Below are positions 1-8,379 of a DNA stretch of 27,354 nucleotides, piece after piece. The number at the start of each line of letters is the position of its first letter. The first letter of the stretch is position 1. This DNA comes from Candidatus Hodarchaeota archaeon (GTDB lineage: Archaea; Asgardarchaeota; Heimdallarchaeia; Hodarchaeales; Hodarchaeaceae): contig JAEOTU010000040.1 of assembly GCA_016839665.1 (NCBI GenBank), positions 1 through 27,354 on the forward strand, written 5' to 3'. The notes under the pieces are model-generated. The model saw only the letters and a program-made list of their open reading frames with translations. It searched no databases and was not told the DNA's origin. The position numbers and the translations under genes were made by a program.

Positions 1-50
1 TTACCGTTTTGAGCAGCATTTTCTTTGCCCGAATTCTTTTGAGAAAATAC

Positions 51-57
51 TATAAAT
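51..57 (+). promoter_or_regulatory. TATA box of the toxin-antitoxin pair
   Basis: The heptamer TATAAAT follows an A-rich purine stretch that could act as a BRE. It lies about 36 bases before the ATG at 93, so transcription would begin roughly 10-15 bases upstream of that codon. This is a sequence match only. Confidence 0.55.
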
Positions 58-92
58 TATTAGAAATAGCTATGTATTGAGAGATTTCATCA

Positions 93-278
93 ATGTCTGA
101 CTTAGTACTGAAAGAGATATTAGAAGGAATAAATTATCTTAAGAAACGAATGGATCGGCTGGAATGGCTTATTCTAGAATTGAAATTCCCTGAAGTGGAT
201 CCAACACCTGAAGAGCGTGAGATCATCCAAGAATATGAGGATGAAAAAGAAAAACTAGAATTCTCAAAATTTGTTTAA
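93..278 (+). CDS. Putative antitoxin partner of a RelE/ParE-type toxin
   Basis: A 61-residue acidic protein. Residues about 5-30 form a likely amphipathic helix, and the C-terminal half is rich in Glu (for example EEREIIQEYEDEKEK), as expected for a segment that wraps around a basic toxin. I see no clear DNA-binding domain and assign the role mainly from position. Its stop codon lies 10 bases before the likely GTG start of the RelE-like gene, in the usual antitoxin-then-toxin order. Known type II antitoxins neutralise their toxin by direct binding and often repress the shared promoter, but whether this one binds DNA cannot be judged. The upstream TATA box fits transcription of the pair as one unit. 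Confidence 0.7.
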   Translation: MSDLVLKEILEGINYLKKRMDRLEWLILELKFPEVDPTPEEREIIQEYEDEKEKLEFSKFV

Positions 279-288
279 GGGAATATTC

Positions 289-546
289 GTGGAAATTCTA
301 ATATCCTCGAAGGCTAACAAACAGTTAAAAGATCTTCCAAAAGATGTTCAAAATCGAATTAAGAATAACTTCATTCAAATACGGGATGGAGACTTATCCT
401 CAAGCCTTGGAATTAAAAAGCTGCGTGGGTTTAAAAATCATTTTCGACTTCGAGTAGGGAATTATCGGATACGATTTGAGGTTGAGAACTCCGATACAAT
501 TAAGATTTTCTGGATCGGGAAGAGATCTAAAGCCTATGACGACTGA
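289..546 (+). CDS. RelE/ParE superfamily toxin
   Basis: A small basic protein with the RelE/ParE pattern: an N-terminal strand (EILISSKANKQLKDLP), two helices, a basic strand (GLKKLRG-like, here GIKKLRGF), the core LRVGNYRIRFEV and a final strand with IFWIGKRSKAYDD. The segment R-x-G-x-Y-R-I-R is the family signature. RelE members cleave mRNA on the ribosome, while ParE members inhibit gyrase; the Arg-rich core and terminal Lys/Arg/Tyr resemble RelE more, but this is not decisive. I prefer GTG at 289 over the upstream in-frame TTG at 271 because AAGGGA at 277-282 sits at ribosome-binding distance and the protein then starts directly with the first beta strand. It follows the putative antitoxin. 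Confidence 0.82.
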   Translation: MEILISSKANKQLKDLPKDVQNRIKNNFIQIRDGDLSSSLGIKKLRGFKNHFRLRVGNYRIRFEVENSDTIKIFWIGKRSKAYDD

Positions 547-621
547 AAAAAAGATTCGGTCCTATTTTTATCCTGTGTCTCTTGTTTGATTCGAGTTGTC
601 ATTGTTTTTAAAGGGTACTAT

Positions 622-638
622 TTCCTTATAATAAGGAA
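622..638. repeat. Perfect 7-bp inverted repeat (TTCCTTA/TAAGGAA)
   Basis: TTCCTTA and its reverse complement are separated by three bases in the gap between the toxin gene and the GTPase remnant. It could be a protein-binding palindrome or a short hairpin. No T-run follows it, so a terminator role is not supported. Confidence 0.35.
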
Positions 639-747
639 GTTCAGTTTATTTGGAAGAGAAACGAATGCTGCGTGAGGATAGGTGTTAAGGAGACTAAACG
701 GCCTTTCTAAAAGCGGTTGATTTTCGGTTGCTTTATTGTTTTAATTG

Positions 748-993
748 TCAGTAGTTACGCGCCTTATCTTTCAAGATAAGTCCTTTCTTGACTGCTTCTT
801 CGACAACTTCTTGAAAGATCGGCCTGATCGTTTCTTGATTTGTTGGACTCGTTTCATAATACAACACTCCTAAATCCTTAGCTACTTTTCTACCCTCTGC
901 AAAGGTGACTTCTTCTTTATCCTCAATTAATCCTACTAGGGCAATTGGAACTCGATGATCCTGGATGATTTTCTGAAATTCTTCATACCAGGC
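748..993 (-). pseudogene. 3' remnant of a Ras/Rab-like small GTPase gene
   Basis: The minus strand carries an open frame of 81 codons ending in TGA (748-750) with no plausible start codon at its 5' end; an in-frame TAA lies at 994-996. The translation begins AWYEEFQKIIQDH and continues VPIALVGLIEDKEEV, LGVLYYETSPTNQETI and IFQEVVEEAVKKG. This matches the C-terminal third of a small GTPase: helix 3, strand 5 with the G4 site, strand 6 with the G5 site, and helix 5. The G4 motif NKxD reads LIED and the G5 SAK reads SPT, so the nucleotide-binding residues are also degraded or diverged. The P-loop, switch I and switch II parts are absent; the preceding DNA codes for the beta-helix protein, whose TAG at 1000-1002 lies 6 bases away. 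I read it as a truncated gene left by a rearrangement. It could instead be a short in-frame domain expressed by readthrough, which I consider less likely. Confidence 0.72.
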
Positions 994-999
994 TTATTT

Positions 1000-2151
1000 C
1001 TATTCTTTCGGATTGGATTCTTGATCCACCTTCAGTGTGGTTTTTCGCCTTATTCTCATTCCTAGCAACCCTCCCCCAATGAACAGGAGGATGATGCTCC
1101 CCCAAAGAATATGGGGAGGTATAAAGGTCGTGTCCCTTCCATCAGGCTCATAAGGTGACGCAAGAGGATTGGGATCACTGTTCCCTGCTCTTCCTGCAAT
1201 CGTGTAAGGTGCATCCACTATTCCGTCCTTATTACTATCAGGACTGATCCAATCTGCCCAATAGTTCTCGGTTACAATATTGTTCACTCCTTCATCCCTC
1301 GCTTGAGTGTAACCTCCTTGATTATTATTATATAGGTTATTCCATTTAAAGCTGTTATTGGTTGAGGTTTGATCGAATTGAACAGCAAAGTATTGATTAT
1401 TAACCAGTTCATTTCTACTGATATTATTATTGTCAGATCCTGCTGTTATTGCTATTCCATTCCTATTGTTATTGATGTTATTTAGGGCAATGGTATTTCT
1501 ATCTGCCCCTGTGTTGAGATCGGTTCCAAGAATTATACCATAATTATTATCATATAGTGCATTCTGGATAATAGTATTATTATGAGATTCGTTCCCAACC
1601 CATATCCCTTCATCAGCATTATTAAAAGCAGTATTATTTGATACGAAGTTATTATCAGACGAAGATTCAAGACGAATTCCAGTTATACCACAATTAGAAG
1701 CCGAATTTTTAACAATGGTATTGTTACTTGAAAAATATAACCCTATTCCAAGTGCTTCAAAATTCTTCACGAGATTGTTTTCGATTATCCCATGAAGAAC
1801 GGTATAAAACAGGATCCCAACCCATGCTGTTCCCAAACCATCTAAATAATTGTTTTTAATGATAAAATAGACTGATGTTTCACGAATAGCAAGTAAATCA
1901 CCTGAAGGTGCTGAGATATTAAATCCCTCAATCCGATATGGATCATCAATAGTTCCTGACCCAGGAAATCCCTGCGAACTAAAATCATTATCTGAAAAAA
2001 TTTGAATTGGGTCTTTAGGAATGAATTGTTGGAGGACTGAGTTTGGAAGAACTTTTTGTGCAAATACCCCATTGCAAGGAATAAATACCACTGCTAAACC
2101 AATGAGAATAATAAATAACAGTCCACTCATCCAGCAACGGGAGTAGTTCAT
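1000..2151 (-). CDS. Secreted, membrane-anchored right-handed beta-helix protein (NosD/CASH-like)
   Basis: Parallel beta-helix protein of the NosD/CASH type, 383 residues from the preferred start. It opens with a basic n-region and a hydrophobic core (GLLFIILIGLAVVFI) typical of a signal peptide, then about 220 residues of short repeats rich in Asn with the pattern NNTIxxN and G-I-x-L, the rungs of a beta-helix. The segment NYWADWISPDSNKDGIVD is the usual end-cap of archaeal NosD-like proteins. A C-terminal transmembrane helix (ILWGSIILLFIGGGLLGM) is followed by the cytoplasmic stop-transfer RIRRK. The protein should therefore be displayed outside the cell, where such folds usually bind or process glycans. 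I prefer ATG at 2151 over the in-frame TTG at 2178 because the signal peptide begins there. It lies downstream of the giant subtilase-like gene on the same strand and may be co-regulated with it. Confidence 0.82.
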   Translation of the reverse strand: MNYSRCWMSGLLFIILIGLAVVFIPCNGVFAQKVLPNSVLQQFIPKDPIQIFSDNDFSSQGFPGSGTIDDPYRIEGFNISAPSGDLLAIRETSVYFIIKNNYLDGLGTAWVGILFYTVLHGIIENNLVKNFEALGIGLYFSSNNTIVKNSASNCGITGIRLESSSDNNFVSNNTAFNNADEGIWVGNESHNNTIIQNALYDNNYGIILGTDLNTGADRNTIALNNINNNRNGIAITAGSDNNNISRNELVNNQYFAVQFDQTSTNNSFKWNNLYNNNQGGYTQARDEGVNNIVTENYWADWISPDSNKDGIVDAPYTIAGRAGNSDPNPLASPYEPDGRDTTFIPPHILWGSIILLFIGGGLLGMRIRRKTTLKVDQESNPKE

Positions 2152-2234
2152 TTCCAAATTCTCACTGGAATAAGCCAATTTTAAGTTAATTCGAGAGGTT
2201 TTGTTGATCCTCGTTCAGTTCATTGTTTTTAAGT

Positions 2235-2245
2235 GGTTTTATACC
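2235..2245 (-). promoter_or_regulatory. TATA box of the beta-helix protein gene
   Basis: On the minus strand the sequence reads GGTATAAAACC, a good archaeal TATA element in the 116-base gap after the subtilase-like gene. It lies roughly 60-90 bases before the alternative starts of the beta-helix gene, suggesting that this gene has its own promoter. Confidence 0.45.
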
Positions 2246-2294
2246 TTTTCGTGGTTTCTTTTTATGACCTCAATTTTCTAATCGTTTTACTGAC

Positions 2295-5200
2295 TTATTC
2301 ACCCCTTCCAAAGAATTCGCGCACGCTCATTCCTTTTCTTCTAAGAAAGAGGAGAAATCCACCTGTTCCAGCTGCCGCGACGCCTAGTATCGAACCGACT
2401 CCAAAGACTGGCCCCAAATCAGGGCCTGCTGGTTGTTCCGTTCTTGGTTTGAATAGCGTTCCTTTTCCCAGATTAAACCCTGCTAATCTCAATTCTGCGG
2501 TTCCTCCATCAGAGTCTGTAACATTTGCTATGATGACATAAGTCCCGCTCTTTGAATCTGTAGTATCTATAAGGAATAGACCTTGCCCTTGTCCTGTGAA
2601 TAATTCTGAATGAATCAATGTTGTATTTTCTTCGTTGAGATGGTAGTATAAGCTGACATTACATTTGATTGCTGTCCCATCTTCTGCATCCAGGTAATAA
2701 AACGCAAGAGAGACTAAGTCACCTTTTTCTACTGTAATTACTGTCGAATATGGCATAGTGTCTCCGAGCCAGCCAGTGGTCCATGCAGTAGGCTTAACAT
2801 TCATTTCTGGGATCAGATATCTCTTCATACTCTTGACTGCAGCAGTAACGCGATATAACTCGTCCATCACATAGATATTCCAGCTATTAATAGTATTGGT
2901 GTCCACTACGAGAAAACTTCCTATATATTCGTCAGAACTCGAATTATAGGTGCATTTGACCCATTTGAATCCACCAGTTATTTTTTCTGGACAGGTAACT
3001 ACAAGGTCCGATTTAGCAGTATGATCATCTGAAGCTTTCACTCGTACAGTAATATTATCCCCTGCTGCAACATGTCTTGATGAGATATTGATTGATTCTA
3101 TTTCTGGAGCTTCATTACTTGCCACCGTGAAGATATTTTCAATGAATTTATCATTATCTAGGTTGACGCTGAATATCTCATCAATTACATTTTGTTCTGC
3201 TGCGTATTTCATGGAAGCATAAGCCCAATAATCAGTTTGTTCCAAGAACCAGCTGTGAGCGATACTTGGAGAGCTGACAATGATTTTCAATCCTTCGTAA
3301 GCCTGATAGAAGCTAGAGTACTTCCCTGCGTCGTACCCGAACCTGTCGGGATAGATAGCGTCATGATAAATCACTGCTAATTCTTGATTCGGTTTGTCTA
3401 CGGAAGAAGCTAGCCAATTTTGTCCAGAGATAACATCATACGTAAGCTGTTGATCGTATGTTCGTTGATCGACGACCATATATCCTCCACCCAGGTAGAA
3501 TAACTGGTTGACATCGTCTAACAACGGATTAGTTGACCCAGAACCGCTCACAAGAGATGTTATTTCGGCATTCTCGCTAGTATAGGCAATGTCTGTATCA
3601 AAATCCTCTCCTAAATCATAGTTACTTAACTGGCCAATGCCAAGTTGAATTAGACTTCCGCCTCTATCCATGAAGTTATTGACGTAAGAGGTATATGCAG
3701 CAGGATTATTGTCAATATCTACAGCAAGAATCCCATTGTATGGAAGGTCTTCTTCGGGGGGTACGTTGCATACATGGTCATCTAAGAAGGTATCAGTGTT
3801 CGCTGCGAGATCATCGTGAGTTCTGTGTTCGTATAGATACCATTCTTGATAAAGTGAGTCAACATCATAACTAGCCTTGGAGGCTATCTGCCACATCTCA
3901 AAGAGCTGATCCCAAAGCTTATCGTAGTCTCTATCGGTATCAATATCATCTATAACTGTGGTATCAAGAAGTAAAAATGAAGCATCGGGTGCTGTAATTT
4001 CCAATTGCAGACTTACACTATAGACTGATGTATTATTTGAATACAGGGAGAGTGTTCCGCTAAGAGTGGTTGGGGATTGCGTTGGATGAATATCTACTTG
4101 TAAAATTGGTCCAGTTGAGGTGTGATTTAGGTACTCTAAATACAATTGATTTGTAGTAGTCCAAGTGTCATTGATATAAAAATAATCAGGAGCGATTTCC
4201 GTATCAGTGTATTGCCCCAAACCGTACCGTGCCTCCGTAAGATTACCAAGCCCTGCGACTGCTGCGATACTGCCAGATAAACGGAGATTTGGTCCTTCTA
4301 CTATAGAACTACTCATTATTGTTAATCCATCCACTCGGATGTCGCCTGGGAAGTTGACAATCTTAGTACTAGATGCTGAAGTAAGCGATCCCGGTGAAAT
4401 ATCGTATAACAAAGGCAGATCACCGTAACGAGCCGTTTTGGGAATAGCAAAGACTCCTGGTGGTGGACTATCATAATAATCAACACTAATATCGTATGCT
4501 TCGAATAGTGTTGAAGCATAACCAGGAGACTCTCGTGCATGGGTCATATTGTATGGCATGAGAATGATTTCAGGGTCAAAGAAGGTTCGTTCCGTTATGT
4601 TCGGAGTGGTGTATTGAAAAGAGACTGTTGCTTGTTGATGAGGATTTATATCAACTGTCACAGCTTGTCGGATGCTATTCAGGGAATTGCTTAAGTTAAA
4701 TCCCCATATCCTAAACGAATTCAATGTTAGGTTAACAGAAAATGGAATAGTTATTTCAACGGTATTATTGTATTGTTTCAATAGTGTAGCAGGATGAATT
4801 GGATAGTACATCGTCCCTGGTGCACCAGTAGAAGTGTTTGTCTCATAAATGGGTCCTAATTGGGCACCGTTCAGCAAGAGGTAACATTCAGCTGTCTCAC
4901 GATCCATTCCTGTAGCACTTATCTCGACATATGGCATTGCTATCTGTTCTATTGGAGTGTCTTCATAGATATTTACGAAAAATTCTATTGTTGTATCGTT
5001 TAAGGAAACACCAATATCGTTGTCAGGTGGTAATAACCATGAATCATTGGCATTATCTTCTCCCGAGGTAATGATTCCATCATTAGTATCATTAATTAAA
5101 AGTTCTGGAACTCCTGGTGTGTAATCTAATCCAAAGGCAACCCAGGCTTTACTAGTGAAATTTCCTACGTTTTGTACGGTGACTTCAATTTCCCAAGGGT

Positions 5201-8063
5201 CTTCATCAGTCATAAGTGAATGACACTCGTATGAAGCGAGTTCAAAACGCTCATCACCACCGTCTCCTCGCTCACCAGATTGATATGTGACATTTAAAAG
5301 CCAATAGAAGATGTTCATGGCCAACTGAGAATTGTTATATCGTCCAGGATTCAGATTTGTAGGGAACGGATTGACCCACAGGTCGTCATTAAAGACATCT
5401 TCATCAGCAACGAAGACTGCTTTTCCATTATTTTGGTCATAGTACATTATTGTGGATTTTCCGCTCTCTTGAACGAGGGGTGCTGCAGATCCGCTAAAGT
5501 AAGCATATGGTGCGTCTATGAGTACCTCCTCAATTTCAAATGGGGTAGTTGTCAGCGGGTGTGTCACAAAATCTGTTGTGGGACCACCACCTCCGCCATA
5601 GTTCCAGGTTACGCCCAATGAATTTGTTGCATAATTGTAAAACTGATGTTCATAATCGCCAATGAATAGTACTCGCCCGCCAGCGTTGAGATAATTTGTT
5701 AGATTGCCGCTTAACCACTGATAATATGCTTCGTCAGAAGGAATATTAAAGGAATCATTGTTAGCAGCGGCTAGTGGTTGTCCGAGCATATACACATCAT
5801 AATATTCCAAGGTTATCGATGTTGGTGGTGCTTCTGCACTTTCCGGATGCCAATATTCAATCGTTGCTCCTAGAGCATCTAATTGAGTTATTAGGTCACT
5901 AAATTCGAAAGGTCCTGTAGGTATAAGAGGGGGAGGGGGTGAATGGGAGGAAGTGTACAATCCCAATTCAATTGACCCGTAAATTCCATACCTAGGATCT
6001 CCAGTTGTTGCCCCGTCACCGTCACTAGTAAATACAAAGAATATGTTGTCATAAGTACCAGTTGACGTGCGTGTTTCAGTTGTGGTAATGTCGGCATCCC
6101 AAAAAGACCCCCCAGGTAATTGAGTTGTAGGATTAGGATCGTAGGGATCAGTTGATTGATAGATTGTAAGATTATCTCCAGTTCCGAGGGTCAAATTATC
6201 AATATGGATGCTTACTGTAGAAGCTCCTTCAAAACTCACATTGTACCAATATGCTCCTGCAACGGTATCATTATAGGGATGTTGCCAATTGGAAGCCACA
6301 CCTAATGTAGAGAGGTTTCCATTGGTTAGCTTGCTCCAATCATGATAATCAAGACCGGTGGTATCTGTCGACCACGATCCATCTACCAGAATGGTTTTTC
6401 CTTCGAAATCTTTGTACATCTCTGGTAGTATTGTATACTGTTCTGTGAATGGAGTGCCTACCCGATTATTCGCCCGTTTTGGAGCATTGTCTAAAACTGT
6501 CTTTGCGCCTGTGAAACTGACTTTTCCTTTTCCTTGGGCCATTTCATTAAACCCAAGATTAGTTGCCCCTTGTCTCAGAGCAATTTTAATTGCTGTTGGA
6601 GACACTCCAGGATGAGATTCGATTAAATTGGCGCTCACTCCAGCTGCAACGGCTGCAGACACTGCAGTTCCCGTAAAAATATCGAAATATAGCGTATCAT
6701 CATTATCCGTACCTTTCCATCCATAACCAGGGTCGTCGTTTTGTTCTTCATTGGTAGCAAAAGAATGACTCGCTCCAAACATGTACACCCCAGGGGCTAC
6801 TACATCGGGTTTAGAAAGTTCCGTATGAGGGACTGGGCCTCTTTCAGATTGGAGCCACATTGCATTTGTCTCTGTTGTTGTCCCAACGGTTAACGCAGAT
6901 GGCGCAGTTGCAGGTGCATTGATGGAATAGTATGGTGCGATGTCATCGTCATCATATCCTTCAGGCGGATCAAAATCACCTGCAGGGACTATAACGAGAG
7001 CTCCTCGAGACGTAGCAGCTTCAATTGCTGCAAGGATTGTAACTGTTGCGTCTGGAAAATCATCCAACAGGATGACGTCAGCTCCATAGTCCACTGCCCA
7101 TTCCATTCCTGCTATGATTGAAGCATCTGTGTACAACGATCCAGCATTATTGGTGACCTTAACATCAAAAAGAGAGGCGCCTGGTGCAAGTCCCATTTGA
7201 GTTCCAATATTGATAGTAAAATTCGATTCTTGGATTTCATAGGTAGGATCAGTTTCGTGCGGAAAAGGGTAAGAGAATGGTACAGAAGCCTCGTATTTAC
7301 CTCCACAAGGTCCTGTGCCAGCAACAATTGAGGCAAGAGCTGTTCCTCTATCATGTTGAATGGGATCTGTAATCTTATCATCGTTATAAGCATCATATGA
7401 ATCGATCACTTTGGAATCATTAGTTGTTGTCGAATCATCATCTTGGTCATCAAGCATCGGATGGTTCTCGTTTATTCCTGTGCTTAGAATAGCAACTATT
7501 ACTCCACTACCAGATGTATCGATGTTGTCCGTGTCAACTAGATTGTGAGTCTCATTTAATAGAAGGGGGAATTCTCCCACATACGGATTTTTATCCTGAG
7601 TAAAACTAGAGAGTTTTGCCAGAACTCCTTCTGCTACTGGGATTATCTCATCAACATAGCGGATGTCTTCAAGATTAGGAATATCTTGGATTGTACAACT
7701 TACTTGAACCACTGGAATCAATGAGAAAACCCTTTGGACTTCTACCCACTCTGGGAAATCAGGTACCCGATCCGACCAATAGATGAATGTACTCTCTGTT
7801 GCATTGGGATCTTCTCCTGAATTAAGACGTTTTCTGATGTCTTCGAGGAAGATCTGAGATTGAACATCTATTCTTGACTCTATATTGCCTATATTGTCTA
7901 ATGATTCTTTTGATGATGAAACATCGGATGTAGGATCGCTTTTTAAGGTTTTGATCCTTGGTTCTTGCGTCGTGCTATTGAATATTGACAGACTTGCCAT
8001 AAATGGAGTCAAGAGTAATACAAGAGTAAAAATTAATAGAAAATTCCTTTTAATGGTCTGCAT
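2295..8063 (-). CDS. Giant surface subtilase-like protein (S8 fold) lacking catalytic residues
   Basis: 1,922 residues. Residues 1-26 are a signal peptide. Residues about 185-525 have the S8 subtilisin layout, recognisable from ILSTGINENHP, DRGTALASIVAG, LVIVPAGD, KPDVVAPG and TGTAVSAAVAAG. Each catalytic position is changed: Asp is S194 (STG for DTG), His is R239 (RGT for HGT), the oxyanion Asn is D363 (AGD for AGN) and the nucleophile Ser is A467 (GTA for GTS). H237 lies two residues off and cannot simply substitute. The fold is kept while activity should be lost. Further on are a CUB/jelly-roll-like region (about 555-700), a Pro-rich linker (709-714), a Rossmann-like GATase-like region (about 720-925, as follows the protease domain in site-1-protease relatives), probable beta-sandwich repeats, a second such region near 1440-1680, and a C-terminal transmembrane helix followed by LRRKG. 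Many N-x-S/T sites occur. Likely a surface binding or scaffolding protein. Confidence 0.85.
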   Translation of the reverse strand: MQTIKRNFLLIFTLVLLLTPFMASLSIFNSTTQEPRIKTLKSDPTSDVSSSKESLDNIGNIESRIDVQSQIFLEDIRKRLNSGEDPNATESTFIYWSDRVPDFPEWVEVQRVFSLIPVVQVSCTIQDIPNLEDIRYVDEIIPVAEGVLAKLSSFTQDKNPYVGEFPLLLNETHNLVDTDNIDTSGSGVIVAILSTGINENHPMLDDQDDDSTTTNDSKVIDSYDAYNDDKITDPIQHDRGTALASIVAGTGPCGGKYEASVPFSYPFPHETDPTYEIQESNFTINIGTQMGLAPGASLFDVKVTNNAGSLYTDASIIAGMEWAVDYGADVILLDDFPDATVTILAAIEAATSRGALVIVPAGDFDPPEGYDDDDIAPYYSINAPATAPSALTVGTTTETNAMWLQSERGPVPHTELSKPDVVAPGVYMFGASHSFATNEEQNDDPGYGWKGTDNDDTLYFDIFTGTAVSAAVAAGVSANLIESHPGVSPTAIKIALRQGATNLGFNEMAQGKGKVSFTGAKTVLDNAPKRANNRVGTPFTEQYTILPEMYKDFEGKTILVDGSWSTDTTGLDYHDWSKLTNGNLSTLGVASNWQHPYNDTVAGAYWYNVSFEGASTVSIHIDNLTLGTGDNLTIYQSTDPYDPNPTTQLPGGSFWDADITTTETRTSTGTYDNIFFVFTSDGDGATTGDPRYGIYGSIELGLYTSSHSPPPPLIPTGPFEFSDLITQLDALGATIEYWHPESAEAPPTSITLEYYDVYMLGQPLAAANNDSFNIPSDEAYYQWLSGNLTNYLNAGGRVLFIGDYEHQFYNYATNSLGVTWNYGGGGGPTTDFVTHPLTTTPFEIEEVLIDAPYAYFSGSAAPLVQESGKSTIMYYDQNNGKAVFVADEDVFNDDLWVNPFPTNLNPGRYNNSQLAMNIFYWLLNVTYQSGERGDGGDERFELASYECHSLMTDEDPWEIEVTVQNVGNFTSKAWVAFGLDYTPGVPELLINDTNDGIITSGEDNANDSWLLPPDNDIGVSLNDTTIEFFVNIYEDTPIEQIAMPYVEISATGMDRETAECYLLLNGAQLGPIYETNTSTGAPGTMYYPIHPATLLKQYNNTVEITIPFSVNLTLNSFRIWGFNLSNSLNSIRQAVTVDINPHQQATVSFQYTTPNITERTFFDPEIILMPYNMTHARESPGYASTLFEAYDISVDYYDSPPPGVFAIPKTARYGDLPLLYDISPGSLTSASSTKIVNFPGDIRVDGLTIMSSSIVEGPNLRLSGSIAAVAGLGNLTEARYGLGQYTDTEIAPDYFYINDTWTTTNQLYLEYLNHTSTGPILQVDIHPTQSPTTLSGTLSLYSNNTSVYSVSLQLEITAPDASFLLLDTTVIDDIDTDRDYDKLWDQLFEMWQIASKASYDVDSLYQEWYLYEHRTHDDLAANTDTFLDDHVCNVPPEEDLPYNGILAVDIDNNPAAYTSYVNNFMDRGGSLIQLGIGQLSNYDLGEDFDTDIAYTSENAEITSLVSGSGSTNPLLDDVNQLFYLGGGYMVVDQRTYDQQLTYDVISGQNWLASSVDKPNQELAVIYHDAIYPDRFGYDAGKYSSFYQAYEGLKIIVSSPSIAHSWFLEQTDYWAYASMKYAAEQNVIDEIFSVNLDNDKFIENIFTVASNEAPEIESINISSRHVAAGDNITVRVKASDDHTAKSDLVVTCPEKITGGFKWVKCTYNSSSDEYIGSFLVVDTNTINSWNIYVMDELYRVTAAVKSMKRYLIPEMNVKPTAWTTGWLGDTMPYSTVITVEKGDLVSLAFYYLDAEDGTAIKCNVSLYYHLNEENTTLIHSELFTGQGQGLFLIDTTDSKSGTYVIIANVTDSDGGTAELRLAGFNLGKGTLFKPRTEQPAGPDLGPVFGVGSILGVAAAGTGGFLLFLRRKGMSVREFFGRGE

Positions 8064-8379
8064 ATTTTTTTCCTCGTCTAATGGATATCAAATTATCTAT
8101 AATAATTGTGCCATTATCCTTCCTTATAAAAATAAGTTATCACATTTAAGACAAGTTTATCTTTGTCAATAAGACGTCCTTGACATTTCTTCTTAATCTA
8201 ACAAAAATAAATCCTCAACTCTCGCTATTAAGCTTTTGAGCCTGTTTGAAAGATGAAGAGACGTATATTAATACTCCTTCCTGCGCCAATTGCCTCCCCC
8301 ATAGTCGAAAAAAGAGGGATTCTTCTTGGACTAATGTTTTACTCTGTCCAAGGTTAATGGTTTTCTGAATGATTCTTGT
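8064..8379. other. Intergenic region between PAC2 and subtilase-like genes
   Basis: A gap of 316 bases. It holds the promoter of the giant surface protein (TATA near 8123-8134 and a GAGG ribosome-binding site close to its ATG). A 34-codon plus-strand frame at 8253-8357 has no promoter or family match and I do not call it. I see no RNA gene or repeat here. Confidence 0.5.
8123..8134 (-). promoter_or_regulatory. TATA box of the giant subtilase-like gene
   Basis: The minus strand reads TATTTTTATAAG, an A/T-rich TATA element about 65 bases before the start codon at 8063. A ribosome-binding site (GAGG) lies close to the ATG, so the gene appears to be transcribed from its own promoter. Confidence 0.45.

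Noticed and set aside
1300..1760. Repeated TTATTATT-type tracts that look like a repeat array
   Set aside because: They are Asn codons (AAT/AAC) of the beta-helix rungs read on the other strand, not a DNA repeat or CRISPR.
2233..2541. 102-codon plus-strand frame at the end of the giant surface protein
   Set aside because: Antisense to the anchor and juxtamembrane part of an intact gene.
8253..8357. 34-codon plus-strand frame in the PAC2/subtilase gap
   Set aside because: No TATA box at a sensible distance and no recognisable product; too short to support.
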